DNA of 37,586 nucleotides, from contig PAHJ01000159.1 in NCBI GenBank assembly GCA_002705565.1, forward strand, positions 2,071-39,656. The letters are read 5' to 3'. The notes under the pieces are model-generated. The model was given only the letters and a program-made list of their open reading frames with translations. It ran no database searches and had not been told where the DNA came from. The position numbers and the translations under genes were made by a program. Below are positions 1 to 7,447 of the stretch, piece by piece; position 1 is the stretch's first letter; each line of letters starts with the position of its first letter. Origin of the DNA: Geminicoccus sp. (GTDB lineage Bacteria; Pseudomonadota; Alphaproteobacteria; UBA7985).

Positions 1-482
1 CGATCGGGCGTCAACGCCAGAGCTGTCTTCAGCGGTAGAGGCATGAGCGGCCGAAAGGCCCCACCCAGTGGTGCCAGCCGCAGCAACCAGCGAAAAACGC
101 GGGGCCGAGGCAAAGCCTGCGCGAGAAACCAGCGATATGCGCGCTCGAACAGCGGACGATCATAGTCCCGCTCGATCACCTTTCGGCCGTGATCAATCAG
201 ATGCATGTAATCCACGCCAGACGGGCAGGTCGTGGTGCAGGCCAAACAGCTCAAACACCGGTCCAGGTGCTCCACCACGTCCCGGGTCGGCTTCCGTCCA
301 TTCTCGAGCATATCCTTGAGCAAGTAGATCCGGCCCCGAGGGCTGTCTAACTCGTCACCCAGCAGCTGGTAGGTCGGGCAGGTTCCAGTACACAGGCCAC
401 AGTGAACGCAGTTGCGGAAAATCGCCTCTGAGCGCTGGGTTTCAGCATCTTTGACCATGCCTTCTTTAAAGAACGTCTGCAT
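1..482 (-). CDS. glcF: Glycolate oxidase iron-sulfur subunit GlcF (partial, N-terminal 160 residues)
   Basis: The gene starts at an ATG whose complement is 480-482 and runs off the left edge, so only the N-terminal third is present. GlcF is the iron-sulfur subunit of the membrane-associated GlcDEF complex, which oxidises glycolate to glyoxylate and passes electrons to the quinone pool. Two [4Fe-4S] motifs are visible: C25-x2-C28-x2-C31-x3-CP and C76-x2-C79-x2-C82-x3-CP, spaced as in the family. The start lies 3 bases after the glcE stop, which fits one transcript glcD-glcE-glcF. The C-terminal cysteine-rich (CCG) domains expected in GlcF would lie outside the window. The identification is firm from the motifs and the gene order. 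Confidence 0.95.
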   Translation of the reverse strand, partial: MQTFFKEGMVKDAETQRSEAIFRNCVHCGLCTGTCPTYQLLGDELDSPRGRIYLLKDMLENGRKPTRDVVEHLDRCLSCLACTTTCPSGVDYMHLIDHGRKVIERDYDRPLFERAYRWFLAQALPRPRVFRWLLRLAPLGGAFRPLMPLPLKTALALTPD

Positions 483-485
483 GGT

Positions 486-1406
486 TCAAACCTCTTCGTA
501 CATGCGGCCCGGATTGAACCGCCCGGCCGGATCAAAAGCGCGCTTTAGCAGGCGGGTGAGCGCCAGGTTGCCTGAACTCAGCGGCTGAAAGCAGGAGTGT
601 TGCTGTCGATGGGAAAGCGGGCTTTTGATCAGAAGCGCATGACCGCCCGCGCCTGCGGCGACAGCGTGACCATCGGTGCTTTCCCCTGTGATCTCGTCTG
701 CCGCCAACCACAACAAAGCGCCGTTCCACTGCTGGACCATTTGGCCCGGCCAGGTTTTCGCAATCTCTTTGGCCCGGTCGCGCGGCACGCTCACCCGCCA
801 GACAAAGGGTGCCGACCACAGGGCGACAGGCGGTTCAGAAGCCTGTTCAACGGCCCGCGCCTTGGGCAGTACCTTGATGGTGATTTCAGTCAGGATCGCA
901 AGCGTCCCCCACGACCCACTAAGACCGCGCGGAATATCATACCCGGAGACGTTCTTGACCACCCGACCCCCGGCCTTGAGCAGCTTGCCCTTGCCGTTTA
1001 TGTACTGCGCGCCGAGGACGTTATCACGGGGGGCGCCCAGGCTCTCGCGCTCTGCACCGCCGATGTTGGTGGCGATAACCCCTCCCAATGTGGGATCTCC
1101 GCCAAAGCGCGGTGGGTCGAAGGGCAGGATTAGATCGTGCTCGGCTAAGGTTGCCTCAATGACTGACAGACGCGTGCCGGCAAGAGCGCCAAGGACAAAC
1201 TCCCGGGGTTCGAAATGCGTAATGCCTGCCAGGCCCAGCGTAGAGACACACGGCGCGCTGACCGGATAGCCGATCCCAGCCTTGGTCCCTGCGCCCTGAA
1301 CCTCGATGGGTTGGTCCAGTCCCGCCACGCAGTCGGCCAAGGCTTCTGGGGTCGTGAAGGGGGCGGTTTCCGGCGTAAACTCGGGTGCTGGGGCGGCCTG
1401 CGTCAT
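486..1406 (-). CDS. glcE: Glycolate oxidase FAD-binding subunit GlcE, internally shortened
   Basis: This 306-residue protein is the second FAD-type subunit of glycolate oxidase. The PCMH-type FAD domain is recognisable by PFDPPRFGGDPTLGG (about 95-109), an IATNIGG segment and KNVSGYD (151-157). The C-terminus LDP/FDPAGRFNPGRMY (about 290-303) is the usual end of the GlcD/GlcE family. E. coli GlcE is 350 residues. From memory of that sequence, the segment between the end of the FAD domain (about residue 188) and the W-R-(V/I)-S-(V/L)-P strand (about 203) is shorter here by some tens of residues, while both flanks align. No stop or frame break is seen. The start ATG shares its A with the glcD stop (TGATG), so translation is probably coupled. 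Confidence 0.92.
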   Translation of the reverse strand: MTQAAPAPEFTPETAPFTTPEALADCVAGLDQPIEVQGAGTKAGIGYPVSAPCVSTLGLAGITHFEPREFVLGALAGTRLSVIEATLAEHDLILPFDPPRFGGDPTLGGVIATNIGGAERESLGAPRDNVLGAQYINGKGKLLKAGGRVVKNVSGYDIPRGLSGSWGTLAILTEITIKVLPKARAVEQASEPPVALWSAPFVWRVSVPRDRAKEIAKTWPGQMVQQWNGALLWLAADEITGESTDGHAVAAGAGGHALLIKSPLSHRQQHSCFQPLSSGNLALTRLLKRAFDPAGRFNPGRMYEEV

Positions 1407-2875
1407 CAGACCGAAACCCGGTTGGGAACGATTTGATCAGCGGGTACGCCTACTTCGTCCAGCGGAAACACCTTGCCGCCATTGAGCAGCCACTGGGGGT
1501 CGAACTGGCGCTTGATTTCCTTCATCTGATTGAGTTCAGCCGGACTGAACATGAGCGGCATATGATCCCGCTTTTCGATGCCCACACCATGTTCGCCAGT
1601 GATGCATCCGCCAGCATCCACACAGACCTTGAGAATTTCCGCGCCGCACGCCTCCACCTCGTCCAACACGCCCGGTTGATGACTATCGTACATGATCAGT
1701 GGGTGCATGTTGCCGTCGCCTGCGTGGAAAATGTTGGCAATCTCAAAGCCGTAGCGCGCGCCGATGGCGTAAATCTGCTCCAACACGTCGGGCAGCTTGG
1801 TTACCGGAATGGTGCCGTCCATGCACAGATAATCGGGCGAAATCTGCCCTATTGCACCAAAGGCGCTCTTGCGGCCTTTCCAGATGTTTTCGGCCGAGGC
1901 GAAATCTTCCGCCACCCGCAGAGATATAGCTCCGTGATCACGGGCCATGCCCTCGACGAAGGCCAACTCTTCTTCGATTTCCGCTTCTGAGCCTTCGACC
2001 TCGATGATCAAAAGAGCTTGCGCCTCGACCGGATAGCCCGCGCCGGTGAATTTCTCGCAGGCAAGGATCGCGGGACGGTCCATAAACTCGATAGCCACAG
2101 GGGTCCGACCTGTCGCCATGATCGCGGCGACACAGGCCCCGGCGTCCAGGGCGGAATCGAACCCGGCCAATAATGGACGCGCAGCCTCTGGCTTGTCCAT
2201 CAGCCGCACCGTGACCTCCGTCACCACGCCCAACTGCCCTTCTGCACCCACAATCATGCCGAGCAGGTCGTATCCAGGCAGGTCGTAGGCTTCGCCACCA
2301 ATATCGACGACTTCGCCCTCCATCGTGACGAACTTCACGCCCAGAATGTGGTTCGTCGTCACCCCGTATTTCAGACAGTGTGCCCCGCCAGAATTCATCG
2401 CAACGTTACCGCCAATGGTACAGGCGATCTGGCTGCTTGGATCGGGGGCGTAAAACAGTCCCAGATCGTCCACGGCGACGGATATGTTTTTGTTGGTGAC
2501 CCCTGCCTGCACCAGCGCGGTCTTGTTCTCGATATTCACATCAAGGATTTCGTTCATCTTGGACAGGCCCAGCACGACCGCATCCAGCTGAGGCAGAGCA
2601 CCGCCAGCCAGCGATGTTCCCGCACCACGCGCCATGACCGGCACCCCATGGTCGTTGCAGTACTTCAGCACCGCCGCGACGTGTTCTGTGGTCTCAGCCA
2701 AGGCAACCAGCATAGGCACCGTGCGGTAGCAGGCCAGGCCGTCTGTTTCGTAGCCCTTCAGCTCATTGGAAGAGGTAATCAGCAGCGCTTCGTTACCGAG
2801 CAGCGCACGCAGGTCGTGGGCGATGGTTTCACGCCGCGCGAGCACCTCAGCAGATGGACTTGGCATATTCAGCAT
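1406..2875 (-). CDS. glcD: Glycolate oxidase FAD-linked subunit GlcD
   Basis: This 489-residue protein is the catalytic FAD subunit of glycolate oxidase. The FAD_binding_4 domain shows MARGAGTSLAGGALP (about 80-94) and GGNVAMNSGGAHCLKYG (about 153-169). The C-terminal FAD-oxidase domain shows HAGDGNMHPLI and ITGEHGVGIEKR, both diagnostic of the GlcD / D-lactate dehydrogenase family. The presence of glcE and glcF directly downstream points to glycolate rather than D-lactate. Length matches E. coli GlcD (499). The start is ATG at 2875, with a second ATG three codons later at 2866; neither has a strong ribosome binding site. The 88-base gap to the upstream regulator holds TGGTCT operator-like half-sites. 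Confidence 0.96.
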   Translation of the reverse strand: MLNMPSPSAEVLARRETIAHDLRALLGNEALLITSSNELKGYETDGLACYRTVPMLVALAETTEHVAAVLKYCNDHGVPVMARGAGTSLAGGALPQLDAVVLGLSKMNEILDVNIENKTALVQAGVTNKNISVAVDDLGLFYAPDPSSQIACTIGGNVAMNSGGAHCLKYGVTTNHILGVKFVTMEGEVVDIGGEAYDLPGYDLLGMIVGAEGQLGVVTEVTVRLMDKPEAARPLLAGFDSALDAGACVAAIMATGRTPVAIEFMDRPAILACEKFTGAGYPVEAQALLIIEVEGSEAEIEEELAFVEGMARDHGAISLRVAEDFASAENIWKGRKSAFGAIGQISPDYLCMDGTIPVTKLPDVLEQIYAIGARYGFEIANIFHAGDGNMHPLIMYDSHQPGVLDEVEACGAEILKVCVDAGGCITGEHGVGIEKRDHMPLMFSPAELNQMKEIKRQFDPQWLLNGGKVFPLDEVGVPADQIVPNRVSV

Positions 2876-2880
2876 GTCAG

Positions 2881-2952
2881 CAGACCATTCAGTTTCTTAA
2901 TTCTGGTTAATCATTGATAAGGTGAACAAAATTTGGTCTGGAAACAAGACCA
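2881..2952. promoter_or_regulatory. Operator-like TGGTCT half-sites upstream of glcD
   Basis: Between the regulator stop (2964) and the glcD start (2875) lies an inverted repeat, TGGTCT at 2934-2939 and AGACCA at 2947-2952, with a 7-base spacer. A third copy of the half-site (CAGACCA, complement TGGTCTG) sits at 2881-2887, just before the glcD start. Regulators of the PdhR/LldR/FadR branch of the GntR family bind TGGT/ACCA-type inverted repeats, so this is a good candidate site for the neighbouring regulator. The 7-base spacer is wider than the classical TGGTnnnACCA arrangement. No convincing -35/-10 pair could be fixed in this gap. Confidence 0.55.
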
Positions 2953-2963
2953 CTTTGTCCATG

Positions 2964-3743
2964 CTATGCTTTGAATCCATAAGTTTCCGCTCTTAATCGT
3001 GCCGTTTCAAAGCGTTGGCGCATGCGCATGGCATCACTGAAAAAGTCGATAATGAAGGTCAGATGGGCGCTCATTGTCCGTTCGGCCCCCGCCACGTCGC
3101 CTTGGACGATGGCGTCGCAGATGGCCTTGTGCTGTTCCAAAAGACGATCCTTGCCGCCAGCCTCCAGATAAACAACATAGCGGTTGTAGAAGACGCCCTG
3201 CCGGATCAACTCGAAAATCGAGCGCAACGAAAAGATCATCATGGGGTTGTGGGTGGCTTCGGCGATTGAATGGTGAAAGTCAGCGTCCAACTCAGCCCCG
3301 ACGTTGGGGTCGTCCTGATCGTGTACGGCGGCCATGGCATCGTACTTGGACTGGATGATCTGACGGTCGAATTCCGTCGCGCGCTCTGCGGCCAGACCAG
3401 CGGCCTTAGATTCCAGCAAGACGCGGAACTCCATGTAGTCGATGTAAGCTTCTTCATGGCGCGAAAACAGGCCGATCAGCGGTTTAGAGACGGCTGAACC
3501 AACGATATCCGCAATGTAAGTCCCACCGCCCTGCTTAGCCTCCACCAATCCCAGCTGTTCCAGCGTTTTCAAGGCTTCCCGCAGGGTCTGGCGTGAGACC
3601 TCAAGCTGTTCAGAAAGCTCGCGCTCGCCCGGTAGCTTCTCACCGTCGCGCAAACTCCCGTGCAGGATCATTTGCTCAAACTGCTCGACAACAGCCTGTG
3701 CGACACGCGTATGCTCGACCTTGCGAAACTTCTTTCCCGTCAC
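2964..3743 (-). CDS. GntR-family (FadR/FCD branch) transcriptional regulator, likely of glycolate genes
   Basis: The protein has an N-terminal winged helix (KLPGERELSEQLEVSRQTLREALKTLEQLGLV, ending GGGTYI) and an all-helical FCD ligand-binding domain. This is the architecture of GlcC, PdhR and LldR, which sense small carboxylates. The reading frame is open to a GTG at 3764. I chose GTG 3743 (259 residues) because it follows an AGAGGA ribosome binding site, and because a TATAAT box at 3773-3778 would start transcription at about 3765, leaving no leader for the longer form. It stands directly upstream of glcDEF on the same strand, so a glycolate or glyoxylate ligand is likely. The exact ligand is inferred. 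It is GlcC-like in role, not proven orthologous. Confidence 0.88.
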   Translation of the reverse strand: MTGKKFRKVEHTRVAQAVVEQFEQMILHGSLRDGEKLPGERELSEQLEVSRQTLREALKTLEQLGLVEAKQGGGTYIADIVGSAVSKPLIGLFSRHEEAYIDYMEFRVLLESKAAGLAAERATEFDRQIIQSKYDAMAAVHDQDDPNVGAELDADFHHSIAEATHNPMMIFSLRSIFELIRQGVFYNRYVVYLEAGGKDRLLEQHKAICDAIVQGDVAGAERTMSAHLTFIIDFFSDAMRMRQRFETARLRAETYGFKA

Positions 3744-3772
3744 CCTGTCCTCTCCCCACGCCACCAGTGCCG

Positions 3773-3800
3773 ATTATAGGTGCGGCCTGGCTCATGACCA
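3773..3800 (-). promoter_or_regulatory. Putative promoter of the GntR-type regulator
   Basis: On the minus strand a perfect TATAAT box (ATTATA at 3773-3778) is preceded, with a 16-base spacer, by TGGTCA (complement at 3795-3800), which matches four of six -35 bases. Predicted transcription start is near 3765, just ahead of the preferred GTG start at 3743. The -35 element overlaps the palindrome at 3797-3816, so repression by the regulator itself is plausible. Confidence 0.5.
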
Positions 3801-3816
3801 GCGGGCTGCCGCTGGT
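3797..3816. promoter_or_regulatory. Perfect 8-bp inverted repeat (hairpin or operator) between MFS gene and regulator
   Basis: ACCAGCGG, loop GCTG, then CCGCTGGT forms a perfect 8-bp stem with a 4-base loop. It lies between the stop of the upstream MFS gene (3825) and the regulator start, and overlaps the putative -35 element. There is no U-run on the minus-strand side, so it is not a classical terminator for the MFS gene. It contains the TGGT/ACCA core also seen upstream of glcD, so it could be an autoregulatory operator or an RNA hairpin separating two transcripts. Confidence 0.5.
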
Positions 3817-3824
3817 TTAACCGC

Positions 3825-5093
3825 TTAACTTGATTCTGAATCCGCATCCGGCGTCGGTACGCCTCCGAAGCGAACATCCGGCGTCGGTACGCCTCCAAAG
3901 CGAACAAAGACACCGAAAACCACCAGGGGCACCACAACGATCAGCGCGAAGATCTGCAGGCCTTGCCAGCCAAATATCACCAGACAGGCCCCCGAAGACA
4001 ATGCGGCAACTGCCGAGAAGCTGGAAACAATCATGTCGTTTACGCCCTGCGCTCTTAGCTTTTCCGCGGGAGCTGCCAGAGACGCCACCATGATTCCGCC
4101 GCCAACATACAGGAAATTCCACCCCAGACCGAGCAGCACCAGCGCCACCAGAAACGCCCACAGCGCCGGAGCAAAGAGCGCCGTGACAGCCGCGCCGACC
4201 ATCAGCATCATACCGATGAAGATGAAACGATCTCGGCGAAGCCAACGCACCAAGACCCCACTGAACAGTGAGGGAGCAAACATCGCAAGGACATGGGCCT
4301 GGATCATGTAGGTGTTGACCTCGAAGGGAAAGTTCTGGGCCTGCATCTCCAACGACGAGGCGACCATCAGCAGGGTCATCACGCCATAGCCGACAGCCCC
4401 AGAAACGACGGCAAACCAGAAGAGCGGCTTGGAAAGCACCACTGCGCCCACTTGCCGTCCCTCGGCTCTAGCAGCTTTCTTGGCGGCCTGTGCCTGTTGG
4501 ACAGTTTCGGCGTCATTGGGGAAAGGCAGCAGCAACAGAATAACAGCAACCAAACCACAAACGGCCCCCATCATGAGATAGGGCGCAATGAAGCCCTCGA
4601 ACGGGAACACCAGTCCAGCAGACCGCGCGAGCGTCGGCCCCAGAAAACCAGCCAGAACGCCCCCAAACAGAGCCAGAGAAATCGCCATTTCGCGCAGATC
4701 TGAGGGCGATCGGTCGATGGCTGCAAACCGCAAACTGGCCAAACCGGCCAGGAATATCCCTAGCATCATGTGCCCGACACACAGCAACACGAAACTGCCA
4801 AGTCCAACCGCCAGCGCCGACACCACGCCTGCACCGACACCAAACAAGCTGGCCAGGATGTTAACCGGCTTCCGGCCCACTCGTCCCATCAACGTCGTCA
4901 GCGGCACTGCCGACGCCATCAGCGCCAGGAATTGGAGGCCATAAGGCACGGTCGCCAAACTCGGGTGGGAGGCAATCGCTTCACCAGCCAGTGAGGTAAT
5001 GGCGACGGCGATGGTTGCAGCACTGGTTCCAAGCCCCATACACAGGGAGAGGACAAGAACACCAACCGGCAGGCGCAACATACTGCTGAACAT
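3825..5093 (-). CDS. MFS transporter with a duplicated C-terminal tail motif
   Basis: This 422-residue protein has about twelve hydrophobic segments and a motif-A-like loop (MGRVGRKPVN, about 70-79) between helices 2 and 3, so it is a major facilitator superfamily permease in the inner membrane. The substrate is unknown. It sits 12 bases after the CitE-like gene and ahead of the glycolate regulator, so a small carboxylate is a reasonable guess. I chose ATG 5093 over TTG 5096 because GAGGA precedes it at good spacing. The C-terminal tail carries the ten-residue unit VRFGGVPTPD twice in a row, encoded by a 30-bp tandem repeat. The tail is presumably cytoplasmic. Confidence 0.85.
   Translation of the reverse strand: MFSSMLRLPVGVLVLSLCMGLGTSAATIAVAITSLAGEAIASHPSLATVPYGLQFLALMASAVPLTTLMGRVGRKPVNILASLFGVGAGVVSALAVGLGSFVLLCVGHMMLGIFLAGLASLRFAAIDRSPSDLREMAISLALFGGVLAGFLGPTLARSAGLVFPFEGFIAPYLMMGAVCGLVAVILLLLPFPNDAETVQQAQAAKKAARAEGRQVGAVVLSKPLFWFAVVSGAVGYGVMTLLMVASSLEMQAQNFPFEVNTYMIQAHVLAMFAPSLFSGVLVRWLRRDRFIFIGMMLMVGAAVTALFAPALWAFLVALVLLGLGWNFLYVGGGIMVASLAAPAEKLRAQGVNDMIVSSFSAVAALSSGACLVIFGWQGLQIFALIVVVPLVVFGVFVRFGGVPTPDVRFGGVPTPDADSESS
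3845..3904. repeat. 30-bp tandem duplication inside the MFS gene
   Basis: Two adjacent 30-base units (3845-3874 and 3875-3904) differ at a single base (G versus A in the CCTCC(G/A)AAG stretch). The repeat keeps frame and duplicates VRFGGVPTPD in the C-terminal tail. It looks like a recent slippage or unequal recombination event. Confidence 0.9.
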
Positions 5094-5105
5094 CAAAATT
5101 CCTCG

Positions 5106-5969
5106 TTATGCGGTCAGCCCGAAGGCCCGGGCGCGCCGGATGGTTTCATGGGCACTGGCAAGATGGAGACGTTCGACCATCTCCCCCTCAATCTGCACCG
5201 CACCGCGATTGGCATGAGCCGGATCATCAAAGGCGGAAATGATAGCCTGCGCCCGTTCAATATCGACGGCTTTTGGTCCATATGCTCGATTGCAAGCCTC
5301 GATCTGAGCCGGGTGGATCAGCGTCTTTCCTGCCATCCCCAGCTCGACACCTTGCACGCATTCTTCCTCAAAGCGATCAAGGTCTCGAAAATTATTCGAC
5401 ACGCTGTCGAACACCGCTAGACCCGCCGCACTGGCGGCCAGAATCACTTCACTGAACCACGCGAGCATGTTCCAGCGCCCCGCCACCTGAGGCACGCCTG
5501 CGCCCAGAGCCAGATCATTGGCTCCGAGGACAAAGGCTCGCAACGAGGGTGCAACCGACGATGCGTGGGCCGCCATTTCTCGAATGTTCAGAACGGCCTG
5601 GGGTGTCTCGATCATCACCCACAGCGCTGCCGCGGAGCCATCCAGCGCCCTCTGACAGGACGTCAACTCTGTGACCGATGACACCTTGGGCACAACCACC
5701 ACGTCGGCACGCTGCGCCACCGGCAGGTCGAGCGAAAGATCAGGTTCGGACAGAGCGTTTGTGCGCACGGCAAGGGTCCGATCTCCGTATTCGGCCCTCT
5801 GCGCAAGCGCCTGTTGCACGAAGTCACGCGCCTGAGCCTTTGCGCCAGACGCGACTGAATCTTCGAGATCAAAAATAACAGCATCACACGCCAGTGTTCG
5901 CGCTTTCTCAAGCGCGCGGGCATTGCTGCCGGGCATAAACAAAGCGGAGCGGGGCAAAAGGGACTGCAT
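5106..5969 (-). CDS. HpcH/HpaI aldolase / CitE-like lyase (malyl-CoA lyase-type)
   Basis: This protein of about 287 residues belongs to the CitE / malyl-CoA lyase family of TIM-barrel enzymes, which make or break beta-hydroxyacyl-CoA (or acyl-carrier) bonds with Mg2+. Family signatures are RSALFMPGSN near the N-terminus (CoA side), DAVIFDLEDSV (Mg-ligand region), VVPKVSS, IETPQAVLN and GANDLA. I chose ATG 5969, preceded closely by AAGG; TTG 5981 would add four residues. It heads the minus-strand group MFS-regulator-glcDEF, whose oxidase makes glyoxylate. Glyoxylate is the aldehyde substrate of malyl-CoA lyase and of related malyl-CoA thioesterases. No citF/citD partners are present, so true citrate lyase is unlikely. 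The exact reaction is inferred from context. Confidence 0.85.
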   Translation of the reverse strand: MQSLLPRSALFMPGSNARALEKARTLACDAVIFDLEDSVASGAKAQARDFVQQALAQRAEYGDRTLAVRTNALSEPDLSLDLPVAQRADVVVVPKVSSVTELTSCQRALDGSAAALWVMIETPQAVLNIREMAAHASSVAPSLRAFVLGANDLALGAGVPQVAGRWNMLAWFSEVILAASAAGLAVFDSVSNNFRDLDRFEEECVQGVELGMAGKTLIHPAQIEACNRAYGPKAVDIERAQAIISAFDDPAHANRGAVQIEGEMVERLHLASAHETIRRARAFGLTA

Positions 5970-6067
5970 GACCTTACCCAATCACCGACATCGCGGTCTG
6001 TCGAGGTATGGCGGCCCTGCGCAAACTCGCGTGGCGTCCTGAGGCGTTTCTGCGCAAGGCTGACGTT

Positions 6068-7300
6068 ATGCTTCGCTTTGACACCACTTCGTCCAACGCC
6101 CTGCGGCATCCGTTATATGTTCAATGGACTTTGGGCTTCATGATTGGTGCCATTGGTTTGTGGATGACCCGGCTCACGCTGGGTTACGTGGTATGGGAGC
6201 TCACACAGTCTCCGGCGCTAACCGGCCTGACGGCGTTTCTGATCCTCGCCATGCCGGGCGTATTTGGCCCATTTATGGGGGTTTTGATCGAGAACCTGAA
6301 CCCAAAGCGCGTGATCGTCGCGGTGCAGTTCATGATCCTTCTCGTGTACCTCTCACTTGCAATCATCGCCGCGCTTGGCACGACCTCAGTGGCACCCTAC
6401 ATCATCGCCGCTGCTGCGACGGGTTTTGTGATCGCGATTTGGCAGCCTGCGCGGTTGGTTATGCCGACCTTGCTGGTGACAGAGAACGCGCTGTCTTCGG
6501 CCGTAGCGGTCAATTCGACGCTGTTCAATACGGCTCGGGGCGTTGGTCCGGCGCTGGCCGCTTGGGTCATTGCATTTGGCAACATTGCCTTCGCTTTTTT
6601 CGCAGGGTTCCTGCTCTACGCCATCTTCTTTGTGGTGGTGGTCTTTCTCAACGTCAAACACACGGCGAAGGGTAAGCCAACCGGGTCATTCATGGACCGC
6701 CTCGCTGGCGGCATGCGAGAAGCAGGCAAAGACCCACTGATGATGCTCGCCATGGCGGCCACCGTTTTTTCAGGCTTTTTTGGCCGCTCGGTGGTTGAAC
6801 TGATGCCTGCGATAAACGGGGAGCTGGTGACCAACGGAACGGCGCAGACGCTGGGCTATCTGACCTCGGCGGCGGGCGCGGGTGCGATTATCATCGGCAT
6901 GGTTCTGGCAACGCGGCGCGGGTCTGCACGCCAGATGCTGGGCTACCTGTTTGCTGGCGGTCTTGTCGGTGGGCTTGCAGTGTGCGGCATGGGGCTTTCA
7001 ACAACGGTCTGGTTGCTGCTGCCCCTCTCGTTCATTTCAGGGGCTGCGGGCAGCCTCACGCTGATTGGCAGTCAGGCCTCCATCCTGCAGGCTGCCCCCA
7101 AGGACTATCGAACCCGCATCATGGCACTCTGGGGTGCACTCGCCTTCGGCGGCATGGGGATTGGCGGCGTTGCCAGCGGCCTGCTGGCCTCGGCCATCGG
7201 CCTGTCGCTGACTTTGGGGATATTTGGTCTGGTCGGCAGCCTCGGCAGTGCGTTTCTGTGGCTCTATGCGCGACGCACCGTAACGGGACAAAACCTCTAG
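6068..7300 (+). CDS. MFS transporter (MFS_3 / EntS-like)
   Basis: The protein has about 410 residues and ten to twelve hydrophobic helices. It begins PLYVQWTLGFMIGAIGLWMT and has the WQPARLVMPTLL segment of the MFS_3 / EntS-like export family. An open frame extends up to an ATG at 6008, but that codon has no spaced ribosome binding site and adds a charged, non-conserved stretch. ATG 6068 has AAGG nine bases upstream and puts the first helix near the N-terminus. It is divergent from the CitE-like gene. The substrate is unknown; export of a metabolite or siderophore-like compound is typical of relatives. Confidence 0.82.
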   Translation: MLRFDTTSSNALRHPLYVQWTLGFMIGAIGLWMTRLTLGYVVWELTQSPALTGLTAFLILAMPGVFGPFMGVLIENLNPKRVIVAVQFMILLVYLSLAIIAALGTTSVAPYIIAAAATGFVIAIWQPARLVMPTLLVTENALSSAVAVNSTLFNTARGVGPALAAWVIAFGNIAFAFFAGFLLYAIFFVVVVFLNVKHTAKGKPTGSFMDRLAGGMREAGKDPLMMLAMAATVFSGFFGRSVVELMPAINGELVTNGTAQTLGYLTSAAGAGAIIIGMVLATRRGSARQMLGYLFAGGLVGGLAVCGMGLSTTVWLLLPLSFISGAAGSLTLIGSQASILQAAPKDYRTRIMALWGALAFGGMGIGGVASGLLASAIGLSLTLGIFGLVGSLGSAFLWLYARRTVTGQNL

Positions 7301-7372
7301 CTTGCTTCAATTTTCTCATCGTCATCCTCTAATTTAATCATTTCTCACGATTCGATCTCAAAAAGAGGGGGA

Positions 7373-7384
7373 TTTGGGCCCAAA
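7373..7384. promoter_or_regulatory. 12-bp perfect palindrome TTTGGGCCCAAA upstream of ald
   Basis: A perfect palindrome lies 63 bases ahead of the ald start in a 147-base gap. Alanine dehydrogenase genes are often controlled by Lrp/AldR-type regulators, but this palindrome does not match a consensus I can name. It may be an operator. A weak TATCAT (7414-7419) downstream could be a -10 box. Confidence 0.35.
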
Positions 7385-7447
7385 CTTCGTATTTCATTCG
7401 ACCAAAACAAAACTATCATGGTGCGCGTATAGAAGGAGAATGTACCC

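Noticed and set aside
1385-1990. A 201-codon plus-strand frame opposite glcD
   Set aside because: It is a shadow of glcD; the glcD motifs on the minus strand are unambiguous.
5106-5969. Citrate lyase beta subunit CitE
   Set aside because: No citD, citF or citC genes are nearby. The glycolate context favours a malyl-CoA-type enzyme.
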